A DNA stretch of 64,000 bases from CAWBXL01 sp963837365 (GCA_963837365.1 CAWIMW010000003.1:806001-870000); one strand, 5' to 3'. Shown: positions 15,813-24,776, counted from the stretch's first letter. The notes: generated from the letters alone by a model not told the origin. Numbers and translations: made by a program.

Positions 15813-18812
15813 TTACGGAATCGTAGCAGTCGCGTGCGCCGAGTTATTCTTCGGCTCGGGATCAGTCCCGCCTTTGGGCACTGTCGCGTCCGCTGACAGC
15901 GTCACCGTCGCTGGCCGCGTTGGCACCTTTAACCAGATAGTGAAAACCAAACGGCTATTCGGCGGGAACCACGGTATCTCGAGACCTGTGGCGAGCCCAG
16001 TCATCGTCAGGTTGTAGGGGCACCGCGCCGACGTAAAGTTTACGGAGCGGGGGGTTTCGCAGCTATGGAGCGTGGTCGTCGCACCTGCGACGGCCGGCAC
16101 CTTGATGACCGTAAGGCTTGCTGGATCGGGACCGGCATTGCGCACTATGACGGCGAAACGGACCATGTCCCTGACAACCAGCACGGGATCGACAACAAGC
16201 GAGACATCGGCGTTGCCAGGAGTGCCTTGGACGGTCGCAACTGCTGCCGTCGCGCTGTTGTTGGTTGTCACGGGGTCTCCCAAGCCCGACGGCGGTGTTG
16301 CGCTCGCTGACAAGGTCTGGGTTCCCGAGCTCGTGGCGATCACTTCGATCGTGAATATGACGTTAGTTAGGGGATCGAGTCTTGGGATCGCCAAGCCCTG
16401 CTCAATCTGCAGTACCGTCGGATTCGCCGGACATGTCGCCGAGCCCGATAAGGTTCTTGAGGGTGCGGTTGACGTGCAAGAGACCGCAAGCTTCTTTATT
16501 CCAGCGATTGCAGGACTGGTGACAACCGCGCCATCCGCGGGCAATCCGGCAGCGTTCCTGACGTCCACGTCGTACGCAAACCAAGAGGGTTGATGACCAA
16601 GGGCCGTTCTGGGAGTCACACGGACCTCGAGATCGGCCGCGAGGGGCACGACGGTGGCATTCAACGTGGCGCTGTTGTCCGACGGGTTGAGGTCCGTCAC
16701 GCCGGACGGCGGCTTAGCTTCTGCCATCAATGTCAGCGGTCCGCTTTCTGCGGCCACACTGGACTCAATCGTGAAGGTAATTGTCGTACCTGCCTGCAGT
16801 TGCGAAATCTTCCAGCCTTTTTCGAGCTCTGATGCTGTCGGGCATTGCTTCAATGAGCACGCGACTCCCTGAATAGTGACACTGTGCCCGGCAGGAAACG
16901 ACACCACCGCACCGTCCGCTGCAGCCGGTCCACGGTTTGACACTTCCAATAAGAACGATGCCGTACCGCCGGAAACCAGGTGAGGAGAAGTTGGCCTCAG
17001 AGCAAGTGGATTCGTAGACTTGATTGACAATTTCGATGCCAAATCCACGCTCGAAGCGATTGCGAGCACGCCCGGAGGCAACGTTCCAGGTCCGAATGTC
17101 TTCGGTGATGGTGACGAGGTTGTCGGATCGGGTACGTTCTGAATTGTTCCCGCTGAACCCGACGGATGGAGAGCCGACGTCTGCGTGGACGCGGTGCTCG
17201 CGACTGCTTCAGATGTTTGAGTGGACGCTAATGTGCCTGGTGTTGACAGCGAACTCTTGCTATTGGCAGCGTCCATCGCGGCCGCCGATCCCGAAGTTCC
17301 CCCGCCCGCGCCGGAGATTCCCGCATCAAGTGCATTGGCTTCAGATTCGACAGTGGTCATGAGCTGAGTAGCAGCACTCTGAGCGGCTTGACAGGCGTCA
17401 TTCCGTTCCGCATCACTCGGCGCTTTGGCGATTTGCTCCAGTGCCTTCTGCTTTGCTTTTGCTACTTCCTGGACCGCGCCCTGTTCGACGGTTGGGATTT
17501 GGGCGATGGCCTGATCCAGGTACTTGATTCGCTCTCTCGCTTGCGCATCTCCAGAAGCTACCGAGGCACTCAGGCTTTCTTTTGGCAGTTCATCACTTAG
17601 ATTTTTCTTGGCCGTCTCTGCTTCTTTGGTGAGTTTGGCGAAGATGAGCTCTATGTTCTGACCAGCTCTGTCGTACATACTCGCGATATCGCCGAGCGGG
17701 CAGGTTTGACTGCTGGAAATGCTCGAGCCAGCCGTGTCAGTGGGAATGGGCGCATTCCCATCTCCGGGAGGCGCAGGGTTCGAGCCAGCCTTACCGGCGA
17801 GCCCGCTTGGACCTCCTCCAGCGGAACCGACCGCGCTTCCCTTCTGATTCGTAGTTACCGACGTGTCGGTGGCACTGGTCTGGGAATCTCCCTCAGCCTT
17901 CGCTCCGCCGCCTGCATCTGCTTGGGAGCCCGGCTCCTGCTTCGCTTCAGCTGCGGCGCCAGAGGTGTCGGCGGCACCGCTTTGGGAATCTCCCTCAGCC
18001 TTCGCACCGCCGGCTGCGTCTTCTTGGGAGCCCGGTTCCCGCTTCGCTTGAGCTGCGGCGCCAGAGGTGTCGGCGGCACCGCTCTGAGAATTTTCTTCAA
18101 CCTTTGCCCCGCCCCCGGCAGATCCATCGCCCCCTTTAGCATCTGCGGCAGAACCCCCAGCGCTTTGTCCGACATTCGAGGCTGTCGCGGTGCTCCCGCT
18201 CGCGGTCCGCGTGAATTGATATGTGCACACTGCCGCAGGTGCGGCGCCAGGTGGCGTGAGGTCCGCGCCAAGGCTTTCGGTGGCGACGGAGAACTTGCCT
18301 CGAGTCGTTTCGCGGGGATCTGCCTGGATCCAGGGCAAAGTCCATTCCTGTACAACGGAAGCGACCTTGACGGGTTGCTGAGGAACGCCGTTGTCGGCCG
18401 TCTGGCGCATTGCACTTATTCCGGTGTACGAGGGCGCCGAGCGCTGCCAGATGCGAATGATGAATTGCTTGTCCTGCGCCCGAACGAACATGGCGATCGA
18501 CGTATTGGCTGGCGGGACGTTGATGTTCCACTGCGCAAGCGAGGAGCGCGTGCCCAGGACTCGCTGGAGTGCGCCCTGTCCGGAGACCGTCCAAGTCGCC
18601 GGATAGATGCGGATGTCGCCGCCCTTGTTGGTGGGAGCGCTGCTGGCGAGGGTCCAGGTTTGTATTTCGCGACGGGAATAGCCTTGCTGCGCCAGGTTGA
18701 GCTGGCACTGAATTTGTCCACTCCAAGGGCCGTCAGCAGGATTCACCTGCGAGATGGCAGGTCTGATAGACAAGATCAGCAGTATCGCAAGAAAGAATGA
18801 GTGGCCTCTCAT
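15813..18812 (-). CDS. Large secreted protein with tandem repeats and DUF11-like domains
   Basis: This 999-residue exported protein begins with a signal peptide (MRGHSFFLAILLILSIRPAIS). Residues about 20-200 form a beta-rich domain. Residues about 205-375 are low-complexity Gly/Ala/Ser/Asp with a 34-residue tandem repeat (unit containing GAADTSGAAA.AK.EPGSQ). A helical segment with predicted coil follows (about 380-500), then a Ser/Thr-rich linker. Three repeated beta domains of DUF11/CARDB type come last, each with 'NRGPAAADGAVV..P' or 'NAGPDPASL' and ending 'PSDNSATLNATV'-like. The ATG is preceded by GAGGGGGAAC. Such domains usually mediate adhesion or surface assembly. Function unknown. 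Confidence 0.8.
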   Translation of the reverse strand: MRGHSFFLAILLILSIRPAISQVNPADGPWSGQIQCQLNLAQQGYSRREIQTWTLASSAPTNKGGDIRIYPATWTVSGQGALQRVLGTRSSLAQWNINVPPANTSIAMFVRAQDKQFIIRIWQRSAPSYTGISAMRQTADNGVPQQPVKVASVVQEWTLPWIQADPRETTRGKFSVATESLGADLTPPGAAPAAVCTYQFTRTASGSTATASNVGQSAGGSAADAKGGDGSAGGGAKVEENSQSGAADTSGAAAQAKREPGSQEDAAGGAKAEGDSQSGAADTSGAAAEAKQEPGSQADAGGGAKAEGDSQTSATDTSVTTNQKGSAVGSAGGGPSGLAGKAGSNPAPPGDGNAPIPTDTAGSSISSSQTCPLGDIASMYDRAGQNIELIFAKLTKEAETAKKNLSDELPKESLSASVASGDAQARERIKYLDQAIAQIPTVEQGAVQEVAKAKQKALEQIAKAPSDAERNDACQAAQSAATQLMTTVESEANALDAGISGAGGGTSGSAAAMDAANSKSSLSTPGTLASTQTSEAVASTASTQTSALHPSGSAGTIQNVPDPTTSSPSPKTFGPGTLPPGVLAIASSVDLASKLSIKSTNPLALRPTSPHLVSGGTASFLLEVSNRGPAAADGAVVSFPAGHSVTIQGVACSLKQCPTASELEKGWKISQLQAGTTITFTIESSVAAESGPLTLMAEAKPPSGVTDLNPSDNSATLNATVVPLAADLEVRVTPRTALGHQPSWFAYDVDVRNAAGLPADGAVVTSPAIAGIKKLAVSCTSTAPSRTLSGSATCPANPTVLQIEQGLAIPRLDPLTNVIFTIEVIATSSGTQTLSASATPPSGLGDPVTTNNSATAAVATVQGTPGNADVSLVVDPVLVVRDMVRFAVIVRNAGPDPASLTVIKVPAVAGATTTLHSCETPRSVNFTSARCPYNLTMTGLATGLEIPWFPPNSRLVFTIWLKVPTRPATVTLSADATVPKGGTDPEPKNNSAHATATIP
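17863..18168. repeat. 102-bp tandem repeat inside the large secreted protein gene
   Basis: The string GTGTCGG(T/C)GGCAC begins at 17863, 17965 and 18067, giving an exact 102-base (34-codon) period. The first two units are nearly identical and the third decays toward its end. The units encode the acidic/Ala-rich low-complexity region, so copy number may vary between strains. Confidence 0.85.
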
Positions 18813-18901
18813 TGTTCCCCCTCAAAGAAAGTTCGCTGGTGCGACGTTGCATCCGCGGACGACGGTAAACGCCCGCGGACGCCAAAGTGGCTTCGCAGTC
18901 C

Positions 18902-19678
18902 CTACTTCTTCGTCACTTCAGTGAGGATGCTGTTGGCCGCCTGCTGAAGCAGTGGAGTCATGACATCTTCTCCGTTCGATTTCGCTTTGGCGTTGAGGGA
19001 GTTTTGCAGTTTTGCCGTCGGTTGGCCTGTGGGGTAGAGCTGATATTCGACCGTCACATCGTCTTTGGACTTGATCTGTCCGTTGAATCCGGATAGTTGG
19101 CTCATCGCGGATTGCTGCGCGGCCTGGGCCGCGGTCTGCATGGCGACGCTGGCAGCCTGGCTGGCGATTGCGCCGCCCATGCCTCCAGCCATGCCAGCCA
19201 TGGGGATCATGCTGCTCATCGGTCCGGCTTTCTTCATGAAGCTGCCAAAGCCGCCGCCGGCGTGTTTCACGGCGACGTTCGACATGAGGATGTAGTCGCA
19301 TTGCTTCTGTTGCGCCTCGGCCTGGATCTGAATGGGCAGGCGCGAATCGAGGCCGGTGATTTCGACCGCGGGGCCATTCATGATGAAAATGATGGCGTTG
19401 CGGATGGGAGTCCCGTAATCGGCTTGCGCGTTGTTGCCTTGGCCAAGCTGCGCCTGCGCGGGAGCGATGCCGATGCGAATTTTCCCCGGCGCTTTCGGGC
19501 CCAGGGCCTGGGGAAGCGGAACTTGTGCGGGAGCCATTCCGCCCGACACATCCGCGCCAGCTTGTTGATAGGGGAGTACGGCTCCCGGTTGCTGATACTG
19601 AGCAAAAACTTGAACCGTCAGTGTGGATAATCCCACAGCGATGACCCAGGACAGGAAACGCAGGCGAAGAGTAAGCAT
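18902..19678 (-). CDS. Secreted Gly/Ala-rich protein, hypothetical
   Basis: The 258-residue protein has a signal peptide (residues 1-26, ending VQVFA) and a Pro/Gln-rich linker. An alpha/beta region begins KIRIGIAPAQAQLG and contains CDYILMSNVAVKHAG. A Gly/Ala/Met-rich hydrophobic stretch (MIPMAGMAGGMGGAIASQAA) follows, then a tail with TVEYQLYPTG. The layout suggests a periplasmic protein with a membrane-interacting glycine-zipper-like segment. The start is firm: AAGGAGTTCACC precedes ATG 19678. It heads a same-strand run with the 999- and 541-residue secreted proteins. No named family is recognised. Confidence 0.75.
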   Translation of the reverse strand: MLTLRLRFLSWVIAVGLSTLTVQVFAQYQQPGAVLPYQQAGADVSGGMAPAQVPLPQALGPKAPGKIRIGIAPAQAQLGQGNNAQADYGTPIRNAIIFIMNGPAVEITGLDSRLPIQIQAEAQQKQCDYILMSNVAVKHAGGGFGSFMKKAGPMSSMIPMAGMAGGMGGAIASQAASVAMQTAAQAAQQSAMSQLSGFNGQIKSKDDVTVEYQLYPTGQPTAKLQNSLNAKAKSNGEDVMTPLLQQAANSILTEVTKK

Positions 19679-19702
19679 GGTGAACTCCTTGTGATATCGG
19701 GT

Positions 19703-19799
19703 GGCGAGGACATTTGCAGGCGTCGCGACCGACTGCCGGGTCAGATGGAACCAATCCCATGCAGGCGCCCGGTCGCGATCGCCTGCTTACATCCTCGCC
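19703..19799. repeat. Long imperfect inverted repeat between divergent genes
   Basis: The left arm (19703-19731, GGCGAGGA-N5-GCAGGCG-TCGCGACCG) pairs with the right arm (19770-19799) apart from a 5-base internal bulge and one unpaired base; the loop is 38 bases. It lies in the 5' region of the minus-strand secreted-protein gene and upstream of the regulator gene. It could be an RNA hairpin in the leader or a mobile palindrome. Confidence 0.8.
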
Positions 19800-19917
19800 T
19801 TGGCGGAGAACAGTGCTCCTGTCTGCTTGTCCGGTCAATGAAACCAAGCTGAGTTGTGGATGAGTTTGTTATGAGGAAGCTAAACGGCTACCTGACAGGA
19901 AGTTAGGTCGTCCAAGC

Positions 19918-19923
19918 TATAAT
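19918..19923 (+). promoter_or_regulatory. Probable -10 box of the TPR regulator gene
   Basis: A perfect TATAAT stands 41 bases before the TTG start. The -35 region is weak: CTGACA is 20 bases upstream, longer than the usual 17. Transcription would begin near 19930. Confidence 0.45.
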
Positions 19924-19963
19924 GATGCACCACTCTCCCCTACTGGCTTCGCTGGAGCGCTAA

Positions 19964-21859
19964 TTGGCCACACAGTCGAAATCCTGGGAACGCGTCCGCT
20001 TTGGCGCCTTTGAATTGGACTGCCGCAGCGGAGACCTGCGCCGCGACGGAACTTCCTTAAGACTCCAGCCGCAACCCGCGAAGGTTTTGGCGATATTGGT
20101 TCGGCGCACCGGAGAAATTGTGACGAGGCAAGAGTTGGCCGAACAAGTCTGGGGAGCGGAGACCTTCGTAGATTTCGAGCAGGGCTTGAACTTTGCGATT
20201 CGACAAATTCGGACTGTCCTGGAAGACGATGCTGAACACCCGCGTTTTCTGGAAACTTTGCCCAAACGCGGCTATCGGTTCGTTGCGGAGGTCGAGGCAG
20301 TTGATGCGCCAACATTGCCGGTCGCATCGTCGCCGTCACCACCTATTGGTGAAGCCAGGAAACAGCGACCACTGGATTGGAAGTGGCTAGTCCTGGGGGG
20401 AGCTTGTGCACTGGCGTTGGTGTTTGTGTGGGTGAAATATCGAACAGTCAAGCCATCTGCTGAGACGGCGAAGCCAATCCAGTCGATCGCGGTTCTCCCT
20501 CTGGCCAATCTGTCCGCCGATCCCAGTCAGGAATATTTTTCCGACGGGCTCACCGATGAATTGATTACTGAACTGGCCAAAACTGGAAATCTGCGTGTCA
20601 TCTCCCGCACCTCGGTGATCGGTTTCAAAGGAACAAACAAACGCGTGCCGGAGATTGGCCAGGAACTGCATGTAGACGCCATTGTGGAAGGCACAGTGGA
20701 ACGAGTTGGCGGCAGGGTCCGTATTCGCGCGCAGCTGATTCGCGCCGAGAGCGACCAGCATTTGTGGGCCGAGAGTTATGACCGCGATGTCAGTGATCTT
20801 CTTCGACTTGAGCGCGATGTTGCGCAGGACATTGCCCGGCAGATTGGATACAGGATTTCGCAAACTTCCTCTGTCGCAGACAAGGTTGCCGCCTCGGCGC
20901 ACGAGGACTATTTGCGGGGAAGATATTTCTGGAACAAGAGAACCGAATCCGGCTTACGCAAAGGAATCGAGTATTTCCAGAAGGCAATTGACCAGGAGCC
21001 CACGTATGCTTTGGCTTATGCAGGGCTGGCGGATTCTTACATCATGCTTGCCAATTGGGGCTTCACCCCGCCGGCAGACGCCTACCTCAAGGCCAAGGCA
21101 GCCGCCCGCAAAGCTGTGGAACTGGACGATCAACTGGCCGAGGCGCAGACCTCACTGGCTTACGCTACTTTTCTTTATGACTGGGATTGGCAAGGGGCGG
21201 AAACGAGGTTTCGCCAAGCCATTGCACTCAATGGGAACTACGCCTCGGCCCACCATTTCTACAGCATTCTTCTGATGACTTCGGGACGCCAGGAGGAGGC
21301 CGTAGCTGAGATCAAGCGGGCGCAGGAACTTGATCCGTTGTCGCTCATCGTGAATGACGTACTCGGCTGGATACAATACGAGGGGCGTCAGTACGACCAG
21401 GCGATCCAGCAATATAACAAGACATTGGAGATCGACCCTAATTATGTTCCCGTGCTGCTGGATCTGGGGACGGTCTTTCTGCGAAAGGGGCAATACCGCA
21501 ACGCCATCGCGCAATTTGAAAGGGCCAGAACAGTAGGCGGAGAAAGCGGAGTCGGATTGTCGAATCTTGCCCAGGCCTATGCGTTGTCCGGGAACCGGGC
21601 CGAAGCACGCAAAATCCTGAAGAGCATGCAAGGGCACGGCGCTCCAGCCTTCGTTTCCTCGTGGGATCTCTCGTTGATTTACGCCGCCCTTGGCGAAAAA
21701 GATAAGGCCGTGGCGCTGCTACGGAAGGCAGCGGATGATCATGCCGGTTGGGTGGTGCGACTGGGTGTGGAGCCCGCCTTCGATAATCTTCGCGCCGAAT
21801 CAGGATACCGGAAGTTAGTACAACGGGTGGGAATACCACGAATCTCGTACTCACACTGA
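19964..21859 (+). CDS. Winged-helix / TPR transmembrane regulator
   Basis: The 631-residue protein has a CadC/OmpR-type winged helix at residues about 10-105 (FGAFELDCRSGDLRRDG, LLAxL-like helices, and TLPKRGYRFVAEVE closing the wing). One membrane segment follows at about 137-158 (WLVLGGACALALVFVWV). A TolB/FlgO-like domain comes next (SIAVLPLANLSADPSQEYFS, GLTDELITELAK), then TPR repeats (EYFQKAIDQEPTYALAYAGLADSY and later units). There is no receiver domain. The start is TTG with GGAG nine bases upstream; an in-frame TAA directly precedes it. This architecture is frequent in Acidobacteriota. It could control the divergent secreted-protein genes, which is inference from position. Confidence 0.88.
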   Translation: MATQSKSWERVRFGAFELDCRSGDLRRDGTSLRLQPQPAKVLAILVRRTGEIVTRQELAEQVWGAETFVDFEQGLNFAIRQIRTVLEDDAEHPRFLETLPKRGYRFVAEVEAVDAPTLPVASSPSPPIGEARKQRPLDWKWLVLGGACALALVFVWVKYRTVKPSAETAKPIQSIAVLPLANLSADPSQEYFSDGLTDELITELAKTGNLRVISRTSVIGFKGTNKRVPEIGQELHVDAIVEGTVERVGGRVRIRAQLIRAESDQHLWAESYDRDVSDLLRLERDVAQDIARQIGYRISQTSSVADKVAASAHEDYLRGRYFWNKRTESGLRKGIEYFQKAIDQEPTYALAYAGLADSYIMLANWGFTPPADAYLKAKAAARKAVELDDQLAEAQTSLAYATFLYDWDWQGAETRFRQAIALNGNYASAHHFYSILLMTSGRQEEAVAEIKRAQELDPLSLIVNDVLGWIQYEGRQYDQAIQQYNKTLEIDPNYVPVLLDLGTVFLRKGQYRNAIAQFERARTVGGESGVGLSNLAQAYALSGNRAEARKILKSMQGHGAPAFVSSWDLSLIYAALGEKDKAVALLRKAADDHAGWVVRLGVEPAFDNLRAESGYRKLVQRVGIPRISYSH

Positions 21860-21953
21860 ACCGGCCCGTTTCCGTCCATCGGCTTTTGTCTGTGAGCAAT
21901 CCTGTATCTTAATAGTAACTACGTTTGACGGTCATTGCCTGGGAGGTCACCTG

Positions 21954-22979
21954 ATGAATCCGCATGATAAAAAAGCCCGCAGCTTCGGTGAAAATCTGGA
22001 GAGCGACCTGTCTCCGCGTTTTTTGCGCGTGGTCGAAGTTGCGGCCATCGAGTCTGCCCACACCATGGGCCAGGGCGAGCGTAAACTCGCCGACAAACTG
22101 GCGACTGAAGCCATGCGGCGCACCATGGACACCATCCCCATGCGCGGCAGGATTGTCATCGGCGAAGGGGAGCGGGATGAGGCACCGATGCTTTATATCG
22201 GAGAGCAAGTGGGGGCGGAATTTGCTGATGGGCCTGAAGTTCCTGAGGTTGATATTGCCGTTGATCCGCTGGAGGGAACCAATCTGTGCGCGACCGGGGC
22301 TCCCGGAGCAATTACCGTGCTGGCGGCGGCCGAGCGAGATGGTTTATTGCATGCTCCGGATTGCTATATGGAGAAGGTCGTGGTCGGGCCCTCGTGCAAA
22401 AACGCGGTCAGTTTAGATGCTCCGGTTGCTGAAAACCTCAAGAGCATCGCTCAACGGCTGAACCGTGATGTAGAGGATCTGGTGGTTATCGTCCTCGATC
22501 GGCCTCGGCACGAAAAGTTAATTGCCGACATTCGTAAGGCTGGGGCGCGGATCAGATTGATTGGCGATGGCGATTTATCTGCCGGGATTGCAGCGGCCGT
22601 TTTGGGGACTGGGGTTCATGCGGTCATGGGTTCAGGTGGTGCACCTGAGGGTGTAATCACAGCGGCGGCCATTCGCTGCTTGAACGGATACATGCAAGGA
22701 CGACTGGTGATTGATCGTCCGGAGTTGGAAGAGCGTATCAAGCGCATGGGCATCAAGGACAAGAATAAGATTTACGAAGCCCAGGACCTTGCCCCTGGCA
22801 AGCAGATCATCTTTGCCGCAACTGGTGTTACCGATGGCGCGCTTATGAAGGGTGTACGGTTTTTTGGCGAAGGGACCCGGACATCTTCAGTCATCATGAC
22901 GCTGCGTACCGGGAAGGTGCGGTTTATTGAGAGTATCCACCTGGACAAGAATGCGGATGTCAAAGTGAAGTTTACATAG
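21954..22979 (+). CDS. glpX: Fructose-1,6-bisphosphatase class II
   Basis: The 341-residue cytoplasmic enzyme is of the GlpX family. Visible motifs are GRIVIGEGERDEAPMLYIGE and VDPLEGTNLCATG (metal and phosphate binding, DPLEGT), GDGDLSAGIA and GSGGAPEGVITAAA. It hydrolyses fructose 1,6-bisphosphate in gluconeogenesis. The ATG follows GGGAGGTCACCTG, a good ribosome binding site. The gene is about 500 bases upstream of the phosphofructokinase gene on the same strand, with a small opposing membrane protein between, so the opposing glycolytic steps are neighbours. Length is normal. Confidence 0.96.
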   Translation: MNPHDKKARSFGENLESDLSPRFLRVVEVAAIESAHTMGQGERKLADKLATEAMRRTMDTIPMRGRIVIGEGERDEAPMLYIGEQVGAEFADGPEVPEVDIAVDPLEGTNLCATGAPGAITVLAAAERDGLLHAPDCYMEKVVVGPSCKNAVSLDAPVAENLKSIAQRLNRDVEDLVVIVLDRPRHEKLIADIRKAGARIRLIGDGDLSAGIAAAVLGTGVHAVMGSGGAPEGVITAAAIRCLNGYMQGRLVIDRPELEERIKRMGIKDKNKIYEAQDLAPGKQIIFAATGVTDGALMKGVRFFGEGTRTSSVIMTLRTGKVRFIESIHLDKNADVKVKFT

Positions 22980-23342
22980 AGATGTATCCCTAAGGTTTTT
23001 CCTACATGGTGTCGAAATCCCAAGCCGTGGTTCGTCTTTACGATGGTTGCTACGAATCGCACCGAACCGGATGGCGTAGAGCCTCATGCGCAAGCCAAAA
23101 TCAGCCTGTGGCACGCGACGGAAGATGGAAAACTGCGCGATCGACCAGCCCAACAAAATTGCGGTAATCGCAGCGATCGCATAAAACCAACCTTGCTTTC
23201 CGGTTGGGATGGCAGCCAGTGTCCACCAATACATCGAGTAGGCGCCGAAGCCAGTCAAGACAATGGTGCCAACGGTTCTGCCTCTAAACCGCAAACACGC
23301 ATCTGGACCTATGGGCCCCATTATTCCGCCTGCCTCGCTCAT
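22887..23342 (-). CDS. Small membrane protein overlapping the glpX 3' end
   Basis: A minus-strand gene of up to 151 residues. The first 110 residues look real: the ATG at 23342 has a perfect AGGAGG seven bases upstream, and there are two hydrophobic segments (TVGTIVLTGFGAYSMYWW and FYAIAAITAILLGWSIA) followed by a basic stretch. The last 40 residues run antisense through the end of glpX and look unlike a protein. The true end may lie near 23000 with a missed frameshift, or the tail is simply unselected. No family is recognised. Confidence 0.5.
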   Translation of the reverse strand: MSEAGGIMGPIGPDACLRFRGRTVGTIVLTGFGAYSMYWWTLAAIPTGKQGWFYAIAAITAILLGWSIAQFSIFRRVPQADFGLRMRLYAIRFGAIRSNHRKDEPRLGISTPCRKNLRDTSLCKLHFDIRILVQVDTLNKPHLPGTQRHDD

Positions 23343-23500
23343 TTAATCCTCCTGTCAGATATTCGCCAGAACGCTTGATTCGGGCATTTCGGAGAAGCTG
23401 CTTCCTAGTCAAAACGCTGCTTTCGTTCTATTCTGTATAGCTCTAATCAGCATTCATTCCAGCAGTAAATAAACCAAAGCGAAGGCGGTCATTCATCGAA

Positions 23501-24709
23501 ATGGCAAACATCAACACGAAAAAAGGTGTGATTGGGATTTTGACAGGTGGCGGCGACGTGCCGGGGCTGAATCCGGCGATCCGTGCAGTTACCATTCGCG
23601 CGATCCGTGAGGGTTATCAGGTGATCGGGTTCCGCCGCGGATGGGGCGGGCTGGTGGACATTGTCCGGGAGAAAGACTTCGACAATACCGATAACTTCCA
23701 GGTCCTGACGGAGGAAATCGTGAACCGCGCGGGGCGCACGGGCGGGACTTTCCTGCACAGTTCACGGACCAACCCCAGCAAGGTCAAGAAATCCGGGGTC
23801 CCGCCGCACCTGCAAAGCACATACAACGCCGATAAAAATGATTTGACTCCGGAAGTGCTCAAAAACCTAGCGTGGCTGGGTGTGGAACATCTGATTCCCA
23901 TCGGCGGCGATGACACCTTGAGCTATGGAGTGAGGCTTTATCAAGAGGGGTTTAAGGTCGTTGCCATTCCCAAGACCATGGACAACGACGTGCCGGGTAC
24001 CGACTACTGTATCGGCTTCAGCACCTGCGTCACCCGGACGATTCAGATGACCAACAGCTTGCGCACTTCGGCGGGATCGCATGAACGCTTTTTGGTGCTG
24101 GAAGTGTTCGGACGGTATGCAGGTTTTACCGCCATGTTGCCTACTATGGCCGGTGCGGCCAATCGCTGCGTGATTCCGGAACATGAATTCAATATTGAAA
24201 GATTGACTGAGCTACTGGTATCAGACCGGGCAAAGAATCCGAGCAAGTATTCCGTCGTTCTGGTTTCAGAAGGCGCAATGTTTGAAGGCGGTCAAATGGT
24301 CTTCGAACATGACGCCGCGGATGCTTTTGGACACAAAAAGCTGGGCGGAATCGGCGACTTGGTCTCTGAGCAACTGCAACAGCATTCTGCGAAATATAAC
24401 AATGGCAAAACCGTCGAGGTCATCAACCAGAAGCTGGCTTATCTGGTGCGGTGCGGCGATCCTGATGCGATCGACTCTATTGTTCCTATGGCGTACGGCA
24501 ACCTGGCGCTCGACCTGCTGCTGAGCAAGGTGCACGGACGCCTGGTGGTTCTGAAGAACGGACGCTACGACAATGTGCCAATTGATGTGGTGACTTCTTC
24601 AAAAAAGATTGTCAATGTGAAGGAGCACTACAATACAGACCGGTTACGGCCGATCTATCACACGTTTGAGATGAAGCCGCTGTTTATTATGACCAGCGAA
24701 TCGGTTTAG
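23501..24709 (+). CDS. pfp: 6-phosphofructokinase, probably pyrophosphate-dependent
   Basis: This 402-residue PFK family enzyme has ILTGGGDVPGLN (N-terminal substrate loop), IPIGGDDTLSYG, and PKTMDNDVPGTDYCIGF with the catalytic Asp. GGDDT and PKTMDND carry Asp at the position of E. coli Gly104 and Lys at Gly124. That combination is the established signature of PPi-dependent PFKs, whereas ATP enzymes have GGDGS and PGTIDND. The reaction would be reversible. The later motif GRYAGFTAMLPTMAGAAN fits the same group. The ribosome binding site is weak. PPi use is an inference from two residues, not a measurement. Confidence 0.9.
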   Translation: MANINTKKGVIGILTGGGDVPGLNPAIRAVTIRAIREGYQVIGFRRGWGGLVDIVREKDFDNTDNFQVLTEEIVNRAGRTGGTFLHSSRTNPSKVKKSGVPPHLQSTYNADKNDLTPEVLKNLAWLGVEHLIPIGGDDTLSYGVRLYQEGFKVVAIPKTMDNDVPGTDYCIGFSTCVTRTIQMTNSLRTSAGSHERFLVLEVFGRYAGFTAMLPTMAGAANRCVIPEHEFNIERLTELLVSDRAKNPSKYSVVLVSEGAMFEGGQMVFEHDAADAFGHKKLGGIGDLVSEQLQQHSAKYNNGKTVEVINQKLAYLVRCGDPDAIDSIVPMAYGNLALDLLLSKVHGRLVVLKNGRYDNVPIDVVTSSKKIVNVKEHYNTDRLRPIYHTFEMKPLFIMTSESV

Positions 24710-24715
24710 GAAAAT

Positions 24716-24759
24716 CCCCATCCTAAATTTCGCGGAAGGCGCGAAATTTAAGGATGGGG
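24716..24759. terminator. Hairpin between convergent genes
   Basis: The arms at 24716-24734 (CCCCATCC-TAAATTTCGCG) and 24740-24759 pair perfectly except for one bulged T; the loop is 5 bases. It lies 7 bases after the phosphofructokinase stop and 17 bases before the end of the convergent gene, and probably ends transcription from both sides. The AT-rich middle and GC ends also resemble a repeated palindrome. Confidence 0.65.
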
Positions 24760-24776
24760 CACTCTCTTGGTTTTCT

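Noticed and set aside
17706..18800. A 364-residue plus-strand open frame antisense to the large secreted protein
   Set aside because: Repetitive Arg/Ser/Gly shadow of the tandem repeat and its GC-rich surroundings; no start signal or family features.
19922..19963. A 13-codon open frame (MMHHSPLLASLER) ending immediately before the TTG start of the TPR regulator
   Set aside because: Its ATG lies inside the TATAAT -10 box, so the predicted transcript starts after it; it is unlikely to be translated.
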